DNA of 64,000 nt, taken from the NCBI GenBank assembly GCA_902577905.1, contig CACHAQ010000003.1, positions 44,511 to 108,510 on the forward strand. Direction: 5' to 3'. This document shows, piece after piece, positions 45,180-57,627 of this stretch. The position numbers and the translations under genes are program-made. The notes beneath the pieces are model-generated. The model was not told where the DNA came from. It made no database searches and worked only from the letters and a program-made list of their open reading frames with translations. This DNA comes from an uncultured Alphaproteobacteria bacterium (lineage in GTDB: Bacteria; Pseudomonadota; Alphaproteobacteria; HIMB59; GCA-002718135). The stretch's first letter is position 1; the number at the start of each line of letters is the position of its first letter.

Positions 45180-46689
45180 TATCCTAGAACTAACTAATAT
45201 AAATAAATCTTTTGGCCACGTTCATGCCAACAAGAATATTAATCTTACAATTAACAAAGGGACAATCCATGGAATAATTGGAGAAAACGGTGCAGGTAAG
45301 TCAACGTTAATGAGTATCGTTTTTGGCCTCTATCAAGCTAACTCAGGAACAATAAAAGTAAATGGTAAAGAAATAAATCTTAGATCACCAAAAGATTCAA
45401 TTATCAACGGCATTGGTATGGTGCACCAACATTTTATGTTGGTAGAAAATTTTACAGTTTTAGAAAATATTATTCTAGGATTTGAAGGTGAGCTCGTATT
45501 TGGAAAAAATTTAGAAAAAGCAAAAAAAGATTTAAAAGATTTATGTGACACATATAAATTAAATATAGATCTTAACTCTACAATTTCTGATTTATCAGTA
45601 GGCTTCCGTCAAAGAGTCGAAATTTTAAAGTCACTTTATAGAGGCGCAGAGATTCTTATACTTGATGAACCAACAGGTGTTTTAACACCTCAAGAAGTTG
45701 ATGAACTTTTCAAAATATTACGATCTTTAAAGGAAGAAGGTAAAACAATAGTTCTAATTACACATAAATTAATTGAGATAATGGATTTAACAAGTGAAGT
45801 TTCTGTAATGCGCCAGGGTGAAATGGTGGGTCACACCAAAACAGAAAATACAAATAAAGAACAATTGGCTGAGATGATGGTTGGGAGAAGTGTGTTGTTA
45901 AGACTTGATAAATCAGAAGTAAAAGCAGGAGAGGTTTTATTTAGTGTTAATAATCTTACAGTTAAAGATGATCTAGATGTAACAAGAGTAAAGAATGTTG
46001 ATTTAGAAATTCGTTCAGGAGAAATATTAGGCTTAGCGGGCGTTACTGGAAACGGACAAACAGAATTATTAGAAGCGCTTTCTGGTATAAGAAAAGTTGA
46101 GTCTGGAGAAATATATTTAGAAGGAAAAAAAGTATCGGATAGTCAAAATTTCTTGGACCCAAGAGAGTTAAAAGATAAGGGGCTAGCTCATGTTCCTGAG
46201 GATAGACAGAGGATGGGTCTAGTTACAGATTTTAAAGCCTATGAAAATTTAATTTTTGGTTACCACGATCAACAACCTTTTTCAAAGTCATTAGTTTTAA
46301 ATCATAGAGATATAATTTCTCATTCTAAGAAAATAATGGAAGAGTATGATGTAAGGCCTCAATCACCAAACTTAATTACATCCAATTTTTCTGGAGGTAA
46401 CCAACAAAAGATAATTTTAAGTAGAGAACTAAATGAAAATCCAAAAGTATTATTAGTTGGTCAGCCAACTAGAGGTGTAGACATTGGTGCAATTGAATTT
46501 ATTCATCAAAGATTGATAGACATGAGAGATAGAGGGGCAGCTATACTTTTGGTATCTGTTGAATTAGATGAAGTGCTTTCATTGTCTGATAGAATTGTTG
46601 TAATGTTTGATGGAAAGATTGTAGGTGAAAAAGATAATAAAAATGTAACTGACCGTGAGTTAGGTTTGTTGATGGCAGGTGTAGTGTAA
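45169..46689 (+). CDS. BMP-type ABC transporter ATP-binding protein (double NBD)
   Basis: A 506-aa protein with two fused nucleotide-binding domains. NBD1 has Walker A GENGAGKST (residues 39-47), signature LSVGFRQRVEI and Walker B LILDEPTGVLTPQEV. NBD2 has a degenerate Walker A GVTGNGQTE, signature FSGGNQQKI and RGVDIGAIE. This asymmetric layout is typical of CUT2/BMP importers. The start codon is partly inside the intercistronic hairpin and no clear Shine-Dalgarno is visible. The stop shares a base with the next ATG (TAATG). Confidence 0.96.
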   Translation: MVSPILELTNINKSFGHVHANKNINLTINKGTIHGIIGENGAGKSTLMSIVFGLYQANSGTIKVNGKEINLRSPKDSIINGIGMVHQHFMLVENFTVLENIILGFEGELVFGKNLEKAKKDLKDLCDTYKLNIDLNSTISDLSVGFRQRVEILKSLYRGAEILILDEPTGVLTPQEVDELFKILRSLKEEGKTIVLITHKLIEIMDLTSEVSVMRQGEMVGHTKTENTNKEQLAEMMVGRSVLLRLDKSEVKAGEVLFSVNNLTVKDDLDVTRVKNVDLEIRSGEILGLAGVTGNGQTELLEALSGIRKVESGEIYLEGKKVSDSQNFLDPRELKDKGLAHVPEDRQRMGLVTDFKAYENLIFGYHDQQPFSKSLVLNHRDIISHSKKIMEEYDVRPQSPNLITSNFSGGNQQKIILSRELNENPKVLLVGQPTRGVDIGAIEFIHQRLIDMRDRGAAILLVSVELDEVLSLSDRIVVMFDGKIVGEKDNKNVTDRELGLLMAGVV

Positions 46690-47804
46690 TGGCGCCAGTA
46701 GATAAATCCAAAGTACCTTGGTGGGTTTCAAATCTTATTGTTCCACTTGTAAACTTAACTTTAGCATTACTTGTTTCGGGCCTGTTTATATTCATCGCAG
46801 GAGAAAATCCTTATGAAGCAGTAAGATTAATCATTTATGGTTCTTTTGGTTATATTGAAGGTTTTGCCTATACACTTTACTACACTACAAATTTTGTATT
46901 TACTGGTTTAGCATTTGCTGTCGCATTTCATTGTAGGCTTTTCAATATAGGTGGAGAAGGTCAAGCATATATCGGTGGACTTGGTGTTTTCTTAGTTGCG
47001 ATAAATTTTAGTTTTTTACCTGTGCCAATAGTGTGGTTATTATCTATCGCTGGCGCTGTTGTTTTTGGTGCAGCTTGGGCATTTATACCTGCATACCTCC
47101 AGGCAACTAGAGGTAGTCACGTAGTAATTACTACCATCATGTTTAATTTTATAGCAGCATCATTAATGGTATTCTTACTAGTCGATGTAATAAGAGACAC
47201 GGCACAAATGGGACCACATACTGTTGCTTTACCAAAAGAACAATGGTTTCCAAGTTTTAAAGATTTTGCTGGTCTGTTTGGAATTAAGATAAGGTACTCT
47301 CCATTAAACATTTCTTTTTTACTAGCAATTACAGCTTCAGTTTTTGTATGGTTCTTAGTTTGGAAAACAAGATGGGGTTATGAAATGAGGGCTGTAGGGC
47401 ACAATACGCAAGCAGCAATTTATGCCGGCATTTCTCCATATAAAAATATAATCATAGCAATGTGTATTTCTGGAGGCTTGGCGGGTTTACTAGGTGTTAA
47501 TGAAATATTAGGGGTTCACCATAAAATAGTAGCAGGATTTCCTGCTGGTTATGGATTCACTGGGATTGCAGTTGCATTAATGGGAAGAAATCATCCAATA
47601 GGAATTTTCCCAGCTGCATTTTTATTTGGTATTTTATACCAAGGAGGGTCTGAAGTTACTTTTGATATGCCAAACATAACTAGATATATGTTTGTTGCTG
47701 TTCAGGGAGTGATTATTTTATTCAGTGGAGCTTTAGAAAATTTATTTAGACCACAAATTGAAAGCTTTTTTGTCAATAGACTAAACATAAAGGCGAGTGC
47801 ATAA
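46689..47804 (+). CDS. BMP-type ABC transporter permease (first subunit)
   Basis: A 371-aa polytopic inner-membrane protein of the BPD_transp_2 family with about nine helices. FNIGGEGQAYIGGLG is the conserved loop, with RAVGHNTQAAIYAGI marking the ATPase-contacting segment. The first subunit of nucleoside-type permeases is usually the longer one, as here. It is translationally coupled to both flanking genes through TAATG overlaps. It pairs with the following permease to form the translocation channel. Confidence 0.94.
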   Translation: MAPVDKSKVPWWVSNLIVPLVNLTLALLVSGLFIFIAGENPYEAVRLIIYGSFGYIEGFAYTLYYTTNFVFTGLAFAVAFHCRLFNIGGEGQAYIGGLGVFLVAINFSFLPVPIVWLLSIAGAVVFGAAWAFIPAYLQATRGSHVVITTIMFNFIAASLMVFLLVDVIRDTAQMGPHTVALPKEQWFPSFKDFAGLFGIKIRYSPLNISFLLAITASVFVWFLVWKTRWGYEMRAVGHNTQAAIYAGISPYKNIIIAMCISGGLAGLLGVNEILGVHHKIVAGFPAGYGFTGIAVALMGRNHPIGIFPAAFLFGILYQGGSEVTFDMPNITRYMFVAVQGVIILFSGALENLFRPQIESFFVNRLNIKASA

Positions 47805-48775
47805 TGGAATTTTTATCTGACATTGCATCTTTGATTAATTCTACTTTAAGAATTTCAACACCTTTGGTTTTTGCAGCGATGGCTGGAATATTTGCAGAAC
47901 GATCAGGCGTTATTGATTTTAGTTTAGAGGGAAAAATGCTTATGGCTGCTTTTGTTGCAGCAGTAGGTTCTTATTTTTTAGGTAATCCTTGGTTAGGTTT
48001 ATTACTAGCAATTATAGCATGTGTAAGCTTATCTATGTTACATGGTTTTGCATCTGTTACATATAAAGGTGATCAAGTTGTATCCTGCGTTGCAATCAAT
48101 ATTTTAATAATTGGTTTAACCACAGCATTAGCAGCGGCTTGGTTTGGACAAGCAGGTCTAACACCAACGCTTAATGAAGATCAGCGTTTTTTAGAAGTTA
48201 ACCTTCCTTTTGCCGAGAGTTTAAGAGATGTACCAATCATAGGAACAATATATAGTGATATATTAAGTGGACATTATATTTTTGTTTACCTAGCCTATCT
48301 TTCAGTACCATTAGTGTTTTGGGTGGTTTTTAAAACTAGTTTTGGACTAAGACTAAGAGCGGTAGGAGAAAATCCGAGTGCTGTTGATACAGCGGGTATT
48401 AATGTTTTTGCCATGAGATATAAAGCCCTAGCAATCAATGGTGTTTTAATTGCTTTTGCAGGCGCACACCTATCAACAGCAGTTAATGCAAATTTCTTTA
48501 GAGAAATGTCAGCGGGAAGAGGATACTTAGCTTTAGCAGCAATGATCTTTGGAAAGTGGCATCCTAAAACCGCACTAGTTGCTTGTTTACTTTTTGGATT
48601 TACTGATGCTCTTCAAATTAGATTGCAGGGAGTAGAATTACCTGCGATAGGTGAAATACCAGTACAGTTAATTCAGGCAATACCATATGTATTAACAGTT
48701 GTTTTACTTGCGGGTTTTGTTGGTAAAGCGATAGCTCCTAATGCTATTGGACAACCTTACATTAAAGAAAGATAA
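47804..48775 (+). CDS. BMP-type ABC transporter permease (second subunit)
   Basis: A 323-aa inner-membrane permease with about eight helices. The N-terminal AAMAGIFAERSGVIDFSLEG is diagnostic of this subunit type, and RAVGENPSAVDTAGINV is the ATPase-contact loop. It shares a TAATG overlap with the first permease. It ends the importer operon; 55 bp later an NTF2-like gene begins, with its own ribosome site. Confidence 0.95.
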   Translation: MEFLSDIASLINSTLRISTPLVFAAMAGIFAERSGVIDFSLEGKMLMAAFVAAVGSYFLGNPWLGLLLAIIACVSLSMLHGFASVTYKGDQVVSCVAINILIIGLTTALAAAWFGQAGLTPTLNEDQRFLEVNLPFAESLRDVPIIGTIYSDILSGHYIFVYLAYLSVPLVFWVVFKTSFGLRLRAVGENPSAVDTAGINVFAMRYKALAINGVLIAFAGAHLSTAVNANFFREMSAGRGYLALAAMIFGKWHPKTALVACLLFGFTDALQIRLQGVELPAIGEIPVQLIQAIPYVLTVVLLAGFVGKAIAPNAIGQPYIKER

Positions 48776-48830
48776 TTAAATATTTATTTAAAAAAAATTC
48801 CTATATACTTTATTTTTACTAGGAGAAAAC

Positions 48831-49151
48831 ATGTCAATACTAGAAAAATACATGAAGGTTTTTAATGAAAAAGATGAAGCAGGAATGAACGAAATTATCC
48901 ATGATGATTTCAAATTTACAATGCATTCTAGTGGAAATGTTTTATCAAAGTCCGACGTTATAGGCTGGGCTATGAGTGACGACATTAATAATGATAAGTC
49001 TAGAATTGTATACGAAAATGACGAGATTGGGATACATCACTCTTTTGTTACTTTTAAAGATGGCAACACCCAAGCTGTGATGGCAGTATACAAATATAAA
49101 GATGGCAAAATAATTTCATTAGAAACTGGTGCAACCAATATGTCAAAATAA
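48831..49151 (+). CDS. NTF2-like/SnoaL-like small protein
   Basis: A 106-aa single domain with the NTF2-like layout: N-terminal helix LEKYMKVFNEKDEAGMNEII, then strands (DFKFTMHSSGNVLSKSDVIGWAM) and a curved sheet ending VMAVYKYKDGKIISLETGAT. Such folds bind small molecules or act as isomerases or hydrolases; no specific role can be assigned. A good AGGAGA ribosome site lies 6 nt before the ATG. A strong hairpin terminator follows the stop. It may be transcribed alone or with the importer. Confidence 0.8.
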   Translation: MSILEKYMKVFNEKDEAGMNEIIHDDFKFTMHSSGNVLSKSDVIGWAMSDDINNDKSRIVYENDEIGIHHSFVTFKDGNTQAVMAVYKYKDGKIISLETGATNMSK

Positions 49152-49152
49152 A

Positions 49153-49179
49153 AAAAGTGGAACTTAAAGTTCCACTTTT
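49153..49179. terminator. Bidirectional terminator between the NTF2-like gene and katG
   Basis: AAAAGTGGAAC (49153-49163) pairs with GTTCCACTTTT (49169-49179) across TTAAA, an 11-bp perfect stem. A T-rich tail follows on the plus strand, and the A-run at 49151-49156 gives a T-run on the minus strand. It therefore suits termination of both convergent genes. Confidence 0.9.
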
Positions 49180-49198
49180 AAATTAATTTAAATTATTT

Positions 49199-51334
<2,136 letters not shown>

Positions 51335-51394
51335 TTAGAACCTCCGTTATTTAATGCTAATATATAAAGAATTTAAATTAAAGAAAAGTGAAAA

Positions 51395-51799
51395 CTATAA
51401 CTCAATTTTGAATTTTTCAGGTCGCCACGTCGCAGGCGCAAGTTCAAAATCATCAAAATCAAAAGCAGGTGCGACAGTGCATCCAATTAAACTGAAAGCG
51501 CCAGAAGATCTCATTGCAAACCATGTGTTTGCTGTTACGGTGTAAATATAATTATGATCTGAACCTAAAGAAAAAACTTCATAATTAACCCCATCATTCG
51601 ATGTGAAAACTTCTAAAGGATCTCCTGAATAAAAATGTAATATTTCATTTTTAGTTAATCGATGCCAATGTGATTTTTCGCTCCTTTTTAATAGGTAATA
51701 AATTTGACTAACATTGTTGTTCTTAAAATTTTCAACATAATGTCCTCCTTCAGGATGACTAATCATATTGAGTTTTTTAATTAAATTATCTGCTTCCAC
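51395..51799 (-). CDS. Cupin DUF985 family protein
   Basis: A 134-aa cupin. ISHPEGGHYVENF at the N-terminus, YYLLKRSEKSHWHRLTKNEILHFYSGDPLEV as the first cupin motif with metal-type His residues, and GCTVAPAFDFDDFELA at the C-terminus are all family patterns. The role is unestablished; some members are treated as sugar epimerase-like. The start is GTG immediately after the ribA stop, with no gap. Confidence 0.9.
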   Translation of the reverse strand: MEADNLIKKLNMISHPEGGHYVENFKNNNVSQIYYLLKRSEKSHWHRLTKNEILHFYSGDPLEVFTSNDGVNYEVFSLGSDHNYIYTVTANTWFAMRSSGAFSLIGCTVAPAFDFDDFELAPATWRPEKFKIEL

Positions 51800-52390
51800 T
51801 TAGATTAAATGACCAAGTTTACTTTTCTTAGTTGAGATATATTTTTCATTATACTTATTGGTATCTGAGAAAATAGGAACTCTTTGATTTACTTTGATAC
51901 CCATATCTTCAAGCGCTTTTATTTTTTTTGGATTATTGGTCATCAAATCTAATTCTTTGATTGCTAAATATTTTACCATTCCAGCAATATTTTCATAAGT
52001 TCTTTCATCATCTTTGAAACCTAGTTGATGATTAGCCTCAACAGTATCTAGTCCCTTGTCTTGTAAACTATATGCTTTAATTTTATTTGAAAGACCAATG
52101 CCTCTCCCTTCTTGTTGAAGATAAAAAATAACCCCTCTTCCAATCTGAGCAATTTGTTTTAATGATTCAGTTAGTTGGAATCTACAATCACATCTCATAC
52201 TAAAAAATGATTCCCCTGTAATACATTGCGAATGAATTCTTGATAAAACTGGCTCATCGGTAAGCAAATCACCCATACATATTGCTAAATGATCTTTAGA
52301 TTCATTTTCATCTGTAAAGGCATGTACGGTGAACTCCCCAATATCTGTTGGAAGTTTACTAGTCTCAATAAACTTTAATTTGTCTGACAT
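51800..52390 (-). CDS. ribA: GTP cyclohydrolase II
   Basis: The first step of riboflavin synthesis from GTP. It is 196 aa, the monofunctional form as in E. coli (196 aa), not fused to RibB. Zinc cysteines lie in SMRCDCRFQL with the upstream Cys in SQCITGESF. The catalytic and GTP-binding segment LQQEGRGIGLSNKIKAY and DTVEANHQLGF are present. It sits next to hisI, another cyclohydrolase, and shares its first base with the hisI stop. Confidence 0.97.
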   Translation of the reverse strand: MSDKLKFIETSKLPTDIGEFTVHAFTDENESKDHLAICMGDLLTDEPVLSRIHSQCITGESFFSMRCDCRFQLTESLKQIAQIGRGVIFYLQQEGRGIGLSNKIKAYSLQDKGLDTVEANHQLGFKDDERTYENIAGMVKYLAIKELDLMTNNPKKIKALEDMGIKVNQRVPIFSDTNKYNEKYISTKKSKLGHLI

Positions 52391-52863
52391 TATAGTTTAG
52401 TAGGATTTGGGGCACCTTTATATACTTCTTCAGGATCAAAAACTTTTTCTTTCTCTTCAAATTTAAGAACAACTTTAGAGCTAGAATTATCCAATGGAAT
52501 ACTTCTATAAAAACATGATCTATATCCTACATGACAGCTAGCACCACCTTTGACATCAACCCTTAACCAAACACAATCTTGATCATCATCAATTCTTATT
52601 TCTTTTATCTTCTGCGTTAACCCACTTGTTTTACCTTTGTGCCAAAGGGTATTTCTACTTCTAGAAAAATAAACAGCTTCACCCAAACTTATAGTTTTTT
52701 TAAAAGCTTCTTCATTCATATAACCTTGCATAAGTAGTTCACCAGATGAAAAATCTGTTGTTACAACGGGTATTAGACCATTTAAATCAAATTTTGGAGC
52801 AAGCTCGCGTGACTCTTCAACTTGTTCTATAGATTTTCTTTTTTCAAATTGAATGTTATTCAT
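52390..52863 (-). CDS. hisI: Phosphoribosyl-AMP cyclohydrolase
   Basis: The third step of histidine synthesis. It is 157 aa, somewhat long for a standalone HisI. The metal site shows the DxDxD-like [13 protein letters not shown], and zinc residues lie in [15 protein letters not shown]. It is separate from hisE at 27.5 kb and from the rest of the his operon. It overlaps hemB by 8 nt and ribA by 1 nt. The C-terminal tail (from about 130) is an extension of unknown use. Confidence 0.95.
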   Translation of the reverse strand: MNNIQFEKRKSIEQVEESRELAPKFDLNGLIPVVTTDFSSGELLMQGYMNEEAFKKTISLGEAVYFSRSRNTLWHKGKTSGLTQKIKEIRIDDDQDCVWLRVDVKGGASCHVGYRSCFYRSIPLDNSSSKVVLKFEEKEKVFDPEEVYKGAPNPTKL

Positions 52864-53857
52864 TTTTTAATTTTTCAGCAGCTTCTAATGCAAAGTAAGT
52901 TAGTATACCATTTGCCCCAGCTCTTTTAAAAGATAAAAGAGATTCCATTACAACTTTTTCATTAAGCCAACCTTTATTAATTGACTCTTTTATCATCGAA
53001 TATTCACCAGATACTTGGTAGGCAAAAGTTGGAATTTTAAATTCTGATTTTATTCTAGAAATAATATCAAGATAAGGCATACCAGGTTTAACCATTACCA
53101 TATCTGCACCTTCACTTATATCTAATCCAACTTCTCTAATAGCTTCATCACTGTTTGATGGATCCATTTGATATGTTAATTTACCATCTTTACCCAAATT
53201 AGAACCAGAACCTATAGCATCTCTAAAAGGTCCATAAAAACCCGAAGCATATTTTGCAGCATAAGAGAGAATAAGGGTATCTGCTAAATTGTTTGAATCT
53301 AATGCAGTTCTTATTCTTCCCACTCTTCCATCCATCATATCCGACGGGGCGATTACATCACAACCAGCATTCGCTTGGACTAGAGCCTGTTGTTCCAAAA
53401 CCTCCAAAGTTTTATCATTATCTATTTTATCATTTATAACTAAACCATCATGCCCATGATCAGTAAAAGGATCTAACGCAACATCACATACAATACCAAT
53501 ATTTGGAAAATTTTTTTTGATACTTTTAATTGATCTGCACACCAAATTGTTATCATCTACAGCTAAACTTCCCTCAGAATTTTTAAGGTCACTTTCAATT
53601 TGCGGAAAAATTGCAATAGCAGGAATATTAAATTTAACAGCTTTTTCTACTTCACTTAAAAGTTTATCAATAGAGTATCTGCTTACACCAGGCATCGAAT
53701 TAATAGGATCATCAACCTTGTTTCCCTCGCATACAAATAGAGGCAAGATTAAATCATTAACACTAAGTGTATTTTCAGCAACTAAACGACGAGAAAATTC
53801 TTTCATTCTATTACGTCTAAGTCTTGTACTTGGAAACTTGCCTTGCATGTTATTCAT
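52856..53857 (-). CDS. hemB: Delta-aminolevulinic acid dehydratase (porphobilinogen synthase)
   Basis: Condenses two ALA molecules to porphobilinogen for haem. It is 333 aa. The two Schiff-base lysines lie in [15 protein letters not shown] and [14 protein letters not shown]. The metal region reads [16 protein letters not shown], the Asp-rich magnesium-type form, not the cysteine-rich zinc form. It lies 3 nt after thrS. Haem made by this pathway is required by KatG in the same gene run. Confidence 0.97.
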   Translation of the reverse strand: MNNMQGKFPSTRLRRNRMKEFSRRLVAENTLSVNDLILPLFVCEGNKVDDPINSMPGVSRYSIDKLLSEVEKAVKFNIPAIAIFPQIESDLKNSEGSLAVDDNNLVCRSIKSIKKNFPNIGIVCDVALDPFTDHGHDGLVINDKIDNDKTLEVLEQQALVQANAGCDVIAPSDMMDGRVGRIRTALDSNNLADTLILSYAAKYASGFYGPFRDAIGSGSNLGKDGKLTYQMDPSNSDEAIREVGLDISEGADMVMVKPGMPYLDIISRIKSEFKIPTFAYQVSGEYSMIKESINKGWLNEKVVMESLLSFKRAGANGILTYFALEAAEKLKNE

Positions 53858-53860
53858 TTT

Positions 53861-55786
53861 TTATTCTATTGGTGATTTTGCTTCTTTAGATAAGCTAGTA
53901 ACAATATCTTCTAATTTAAAGGTCTTTGTTTCAGAAGATCCAATTCTTCTAACAGATACTGTTTTATCTTGAGCTTCTTTTTTTCCTACAGCAATAATTG
54001 CCGGCACTTTACTATTACTGTGTTCACGTATTTTATAACCAATTTTTTCATTACGTGTATCTATTTCGGCCTTAATTCCTTTTGATACTAATGCTTTTTT
54101 TACCTCATAAGCATACTCATCTGTATCAGATGTAATTGTAGCAACTACAGCTTGCAATGGTGAAAGCCAAAACGGAAGATGGCCTGCATAATGTTCAATT
54201 AGAATGCCAGTGAATCTCTCTAAGGAACCAAATAGAGCTCTATGCAACATGACTGGTATTTTTTTATTACCATCTTCTCCAATATAAGTGGCCCCCAATC
54301 TTCCAGGTAAATTTAAATCTACTTGCAATGTTCCGCATTGCCAGTCTCTGCCAATTGCATCACGCAAAACAAACTCTAATTTTGGACCGTAAAATGCACC
54401 TTCTCCTGGGTTGAGTGTATACTCAAGACCTGTTGCTTCCATGGCTTGCATTAATGCAGCCTCAGCTTTATCCCAAATAGCATCATCCCCTACGCGTTTT
54501 TCAGGACGGTCAGAAAATTTAATTCTAACATTATCGAAACCAAAGTCCTTATAGATACTAAGTATCAAATCACATACCGTTTTACTCTCTTGTGTAATTT
54601 GATCTTCTGTACAAAATATATGTGCATCATCTTGTGTGAATGCTCTCACCCTCATTAATCCATGAAGAGCACCAGACGGTTCATAACGATGTACTTTTCC
54701 AAATTCAGATAATAGAAATGGTAAGTCTCTATAACTTTTTAATCCTTGTTTAAAAATTTCTACAGCACCAGGGCAATTCATTGGTTTGATAGCATAAATT
54801 TTATCGTCTTTTGCTTCAGTTCTAAACATCATGTCACTAAATTTGTCCCAGTGACCAGACGTTTCCCATAGAGACTTATCCATCATGTCTGGCGTATTAG
54901 TTTCTACATAACCTGCCTTGTCTTGTCTGTTTCGCATATAATTTATTAGCGATTGGAATAATGTCCAACCCTTAGGATGCCAAAACACCGCTCCAGGAGC
55001 CTCTTCCTGAAAATGAAATAAATCCATTTCTCTTCCTAGTTTTCGATGATCTCTTTTTTCTGCTTCTTCAATTTGTAGAAGGTGTTGTTCAAGATCCTTT
55101 TCTGTTGCCCAGGCTGTTCCATAAATTCTTGTTAGCATTGTATTAGATGAATCACCTCGCCAGTAAGCGCCAGCAACTTTCATTAATTTAAATGCTTTAC
55201 CAATTTGTTTTGTTGAAACCATATGAGGGCCTCTGCACAAGTCTAACCAATCACCTTGTTTGTAAATACTAATTTCCTCATTATCAGCCAGATCATTAAT
55301 TAGTTCAACTTTGTAGTTTTCACCTTTATCTTTAAAATGTTTTATTGATTCTTCTTTAGACCACACTTCTCTTATGAAATTTTTATTTCTTTGAATGATA
55401 TCGTGCATCTTCTTTTCAATTTTTGGAAGATCTGCAACAGTAAAAGGTTCATCTCTTGCAAAATCATAATAAAAACCATTTTCAATTGCTGGACCAATTG
55501 TAACTTGTGTTCCAGGGAATAATTCCTGGACAGCTTCTGCCATTACATGAGCACAATCATGTCGTATTAATTCAAGTGCTTCCTCGCTATCTCTTTTTAA
55601 AATCGCTACAGATGCATTACCATTAATAGGTAAACTAATATCTTTTATCTCATTATTAATTTTTATAGCAACTGATTCTTTGGCAAGAGATTTAGAAATT
55701 TGTGATGCCAATTCAAGACCATTGATGCCTTTATCAACTTCCTTTTTATTTCCATCTGGAAATGTAATTATTATCTTTTCACTCAT
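53861..55786 (-). CDS. thrS: Threonyl-tRNA synthetase
   Basis: A class II synthetase of 641 aa with an N-terminal TGS domain (1-60), an editing domain ([17 protein letters not shown], with zinc-type His), the catalytic core ([40 protein letters not shown]) and the C-terminal anticodon-binding domain. Length is standard (E. coli 642). Overlaps cysS by 4 nt. Confidence 0.98.
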   Translation of the reverse strand: MSEKIIITFPDGNKKEVDKGINGLELASQISKSLAKESVAIKINNEIKDISLPINGNASVAILKRDSEEALELIRHDCAHVMAEAVQELFPGTQVTIGPAIENGFYYDFARDEPFTVADLPKIEKKMHDIIQRNKNFIREVWSKEESIKHFKDKGENYKVELINDLADNEEISIYKQGDWLDLCRGPHMVSTKQIGKAFKLMKVAGAYWRGDSSNTMLTRIYGTAWATEKDLEQHLLQIEEAEKRDHRKLGREMDLFHFQEEAPGAVFWHPKGWTLFQSLINYMRNRQDKAGYVETNTPDMMDKSLWETSGHWDKFSDMMFRTEAKDDKIYAIKPMNCPGAVEIFKQGLKSYRDLPFLLSEFGKVHRYEPSGALHGLMRVRAFTQDDAHIFCTEDQITQESKTVCDLILSIYKDFGFDNVRIKFSDRPEKRVGDDAIWDKAEAALMQAMEATGLEYTLNPGEGAFYGPKLEFVLRDAIGRDWQCGTLQVDLNLPGRLGATYIGEDGNKKIPVMLHRALFGSLERFTGILIEHYAGHLPFWLSPLQAVVATITSDTDEYAYEVKKALVSKGIKAEIDTRNEKIGYKIREHSNSKVPAIIAVGKKEAQDKTVSVRRIGSSETKTFKLEDIVTSLSKEAKSPIE

Positions 55787-57165
55787 CTAGATTTCCGCCA
55801 AATCGTTCCTTTATCAGTATCTTCTATTTCTATGCCTTTATCTTTTAATGTGTCCCTAATAGTATCTGCCAAATTAAAGTTTTTACTGCGTCTAGCTTCA
55901 TTACGTTCATTTATCAACCTTTCAATTTCTTCAGCATTTTCAGTATCTTTTTGATTATAACCTAACCAATTTCCTGGATCATCTTCAAGAATGCCTAATA
56001 TTTTACCGGCAGAAAGAAGATTTTTTTTAATTTCTTTTTTTCTTTCATCAGATGCAGATGAAGCATCATTTGCTTCTTCATTAAGTTTTGCAATGACTTT
56101 AGGTGTATTCAAATCATCTAAAAATGATTCCATTATAGAATCAGAAGGTAAGTTAGAATCTATATCAACTTCTGATAGCTCTAATAAAACTCTATAAAGT
56201 CGATCTATCATTTTGCTATTTTGTTCAATGATTTCTTCTGTCCAGTTCAATGGCTGTTTGTAATGAGCTGACAACAATGTTAATCGCAAAACCTCTCCCT
56301 TGTATTTTTTATTGAGATCATGAACGAGTCTAATGTTGCCAATTGACTTTGACATTTTTTCTCCCTCAACATTAACAAATCCATTATGAAACCAATAAGT
56401 TGCAAAATCTTTAGGATCTTTATTTTCAGATATAGAACAAGTTTGTGCTATTTCATTTTCATGATGCGGAAACACCAAGTCAATACCACCGCTATGGATA
56501 TCAAAAGGAAGACCTAATGATTTTTCTGACATAACGGAGCATTCCAAATGCCATCCTGGTCTTCCAAATCCCCAAGGTGAATCCCAACCAGGTAAGGGTG
56601 AGGGAGATGGTTTCCATAAAATAAAATCTGCTGGATCTTTTTTGAACGGCGCTACTTCAACACGGCTTCCAGCTATTTGTTCATCTCTATTTCTTTTTGA
56701 AAGAATTCCATAATTATCAAAACTTGGCACATGAAATAAAACATGACCCTCTTTTTCATAAGCTTTATTTTCATCAATTAATTTTTTTATAAACTCGATC
56801 ATTTCTTTAATATGATCAGTTGCCCTTGGTTGAATATCAGGAAGATTAACGCCAAGTGCACTCATGTCATTATTGTAAATCTCTGTATATTTATTTGTAA
56901 TAACACTAATGTCCTCACCTGTTTCTTTAGAAGCTTCTATTATTTTGTCATCAATATCAGTGATATTAGACACATAGGTCACTTGTTTAAATTGTGTTTT
57001 TAATACACGGACTAATAAATCATTTACAACTGCCATACGCGCATTACCTATGTGCGCAAAATTGTAAACAGTTGGACCGCAAGCATATATTCTTACATGA
57101 TCTGGATTAACTGGTTTAAAAAATTCTTTTTTACCACTTAATGTGTTTTGTAACTGTAATGACAT
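55783..57165 (-). CDS. cysS: Cysteinyl-tRNA synthetase
   Basis: A class I synthetase of 460 aa. The HIGH-equivalent HIGN lies in [14 protein letters not shown] near residue 38, zinc Cys in YACGPT and HLECSVMS with HHENEIAQ, and KMSKSIGN in the second half. The ATG at 57165 is preferred over a TTG one codon earlier. It starts 11 nt after the DUF2141 gene and overlaps thrS by 4 nt. Cysteine charging also feeds thiol metabolism, but no special role is indicated. Confidence 0.98.
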   Translation of the reverse strand: MSLQLQNTLSGKKEFFKPVNPDHVRIYACGPTVYNFAHIGNARMAVVNDLLVRVLKTQFKQVTYVSNITDIDDKIIEASKETGEDISVITNKYTEIYNNDMSALGVNLPDIQPRATDHIKEMIEFIKKLIDENKAYEKEGHVLFHVPSFDNYGILSKRNRDEQIAGSRVEVAPFKKDPADFILWKPSPSPLPGWDSPWGFGRPGWHLECSVMSEKSLGLPFDIHSGGIDLVFPHHENEIAQTCSISENKDPKDFATYWFHNGFVNVEGEKMSKSIGNIRLVHDLNKKYKGEVLRLTLLSAHYKQPLNWTEEIIEQNSKMIDRLYRVLLELSEVDIDSNLPSDSIMESFLDDLNTPKVIAKLNEEANDASSASDERKKEIKKNLLSAGKILGILEDDPGNWLGYNQKDTENAEEIERLINERNEARRSKNFNLADTIRDTLKDKGIEIEDTDKGTIWRKSR

Positions 57166-57176
57166 CAATATATTTT

Positions 57177-57599
57177 TTAATAATTAAGTTCTATTACCAC
57201 GGGTTCGCCATGAACTAAAATGATTGCGGCTTTTTCAAATGATGGAGGACCTTTTGGTTGATAATTATTACTAAAGGCAAAACCTTCTTTTGGTCTCCAG
57301 AATAATCCAGTCTTTAATTTTCCATCTGAATCTTCATCGTGATAGGCAACAATTGCTATTTTTCCTTCATGTATCTTACTCAAAGGAACTACAACCTCAC
57401 CCTTTTGCACTCTTTTTCTAACGCTCTCAATTGCTAATTCTTCATCCAAAAAGCTCTCTTTTGAGTCATATATCTTAACATCAATGTAACCATCACCATG
57501 TTCTACATTTGGAAAAATGATAGTTCCATGTGCAAAAAGACCTAAAGACCATGTGACTGTTAAGCAAAAAAAGAATATTTTAGTAAAAAAACTTTTCAT
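57177..57599 (-). CDS. DUF2141 family secreted protein
   Basis: A 140-aa protein with a signal peptide (hydrophobic 7-22, cleavage near LFAHG) and a beta-sandwich domain with DGYIDVKIYDSKESFLDEE and IAIVAYHDEDSDGKLKTGLFWRPKEGFAFSNN. The D-E-D-S-D-G-K segment and WRPKEGF pattern identify DUF2141. Periplasmic or outer-membrane location is likely; function unknown. It heads the minus-strand run into cysS-thrS-hemB. Its promoter appears to overlap that of the divergent pabB only 28 bp away. Confidence 0.88.
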   Translation of the reverse strand: MKSFFTKIFFFCLTVTWSLGLFAHGTIIFPNVEHGDGYIDVKIYDSKESFLDEELAIESVRKRVQKGEVVVPLSKIHEGKIAIVAYHDEDSDGKLKTGLFWRPKEGFAFSNNYQPKGPPSFEKAAIILVHGEPVVIELNY

Positions 57600-57611
57600 A
57601 TAAGTATCCTA

Positions 57612-57619
57612 ATTATAAT
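57612..57619. promoter_or_regulatory. Shared symmetric -10 element between DUF2141 and pabB
   Basis: ATTATAAT reads TATAAT on both strands (plus 57614-57619, minus 57617-57612). It sits in a spacer of only 28 bp. Predicted starts would leave leaders of a few nt at most for both genes, i.e. near-leaderless mRNAs. No good -35 is visible. Confidence 0.35.
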
Positions 57620-57627
57620 AGAATCAA

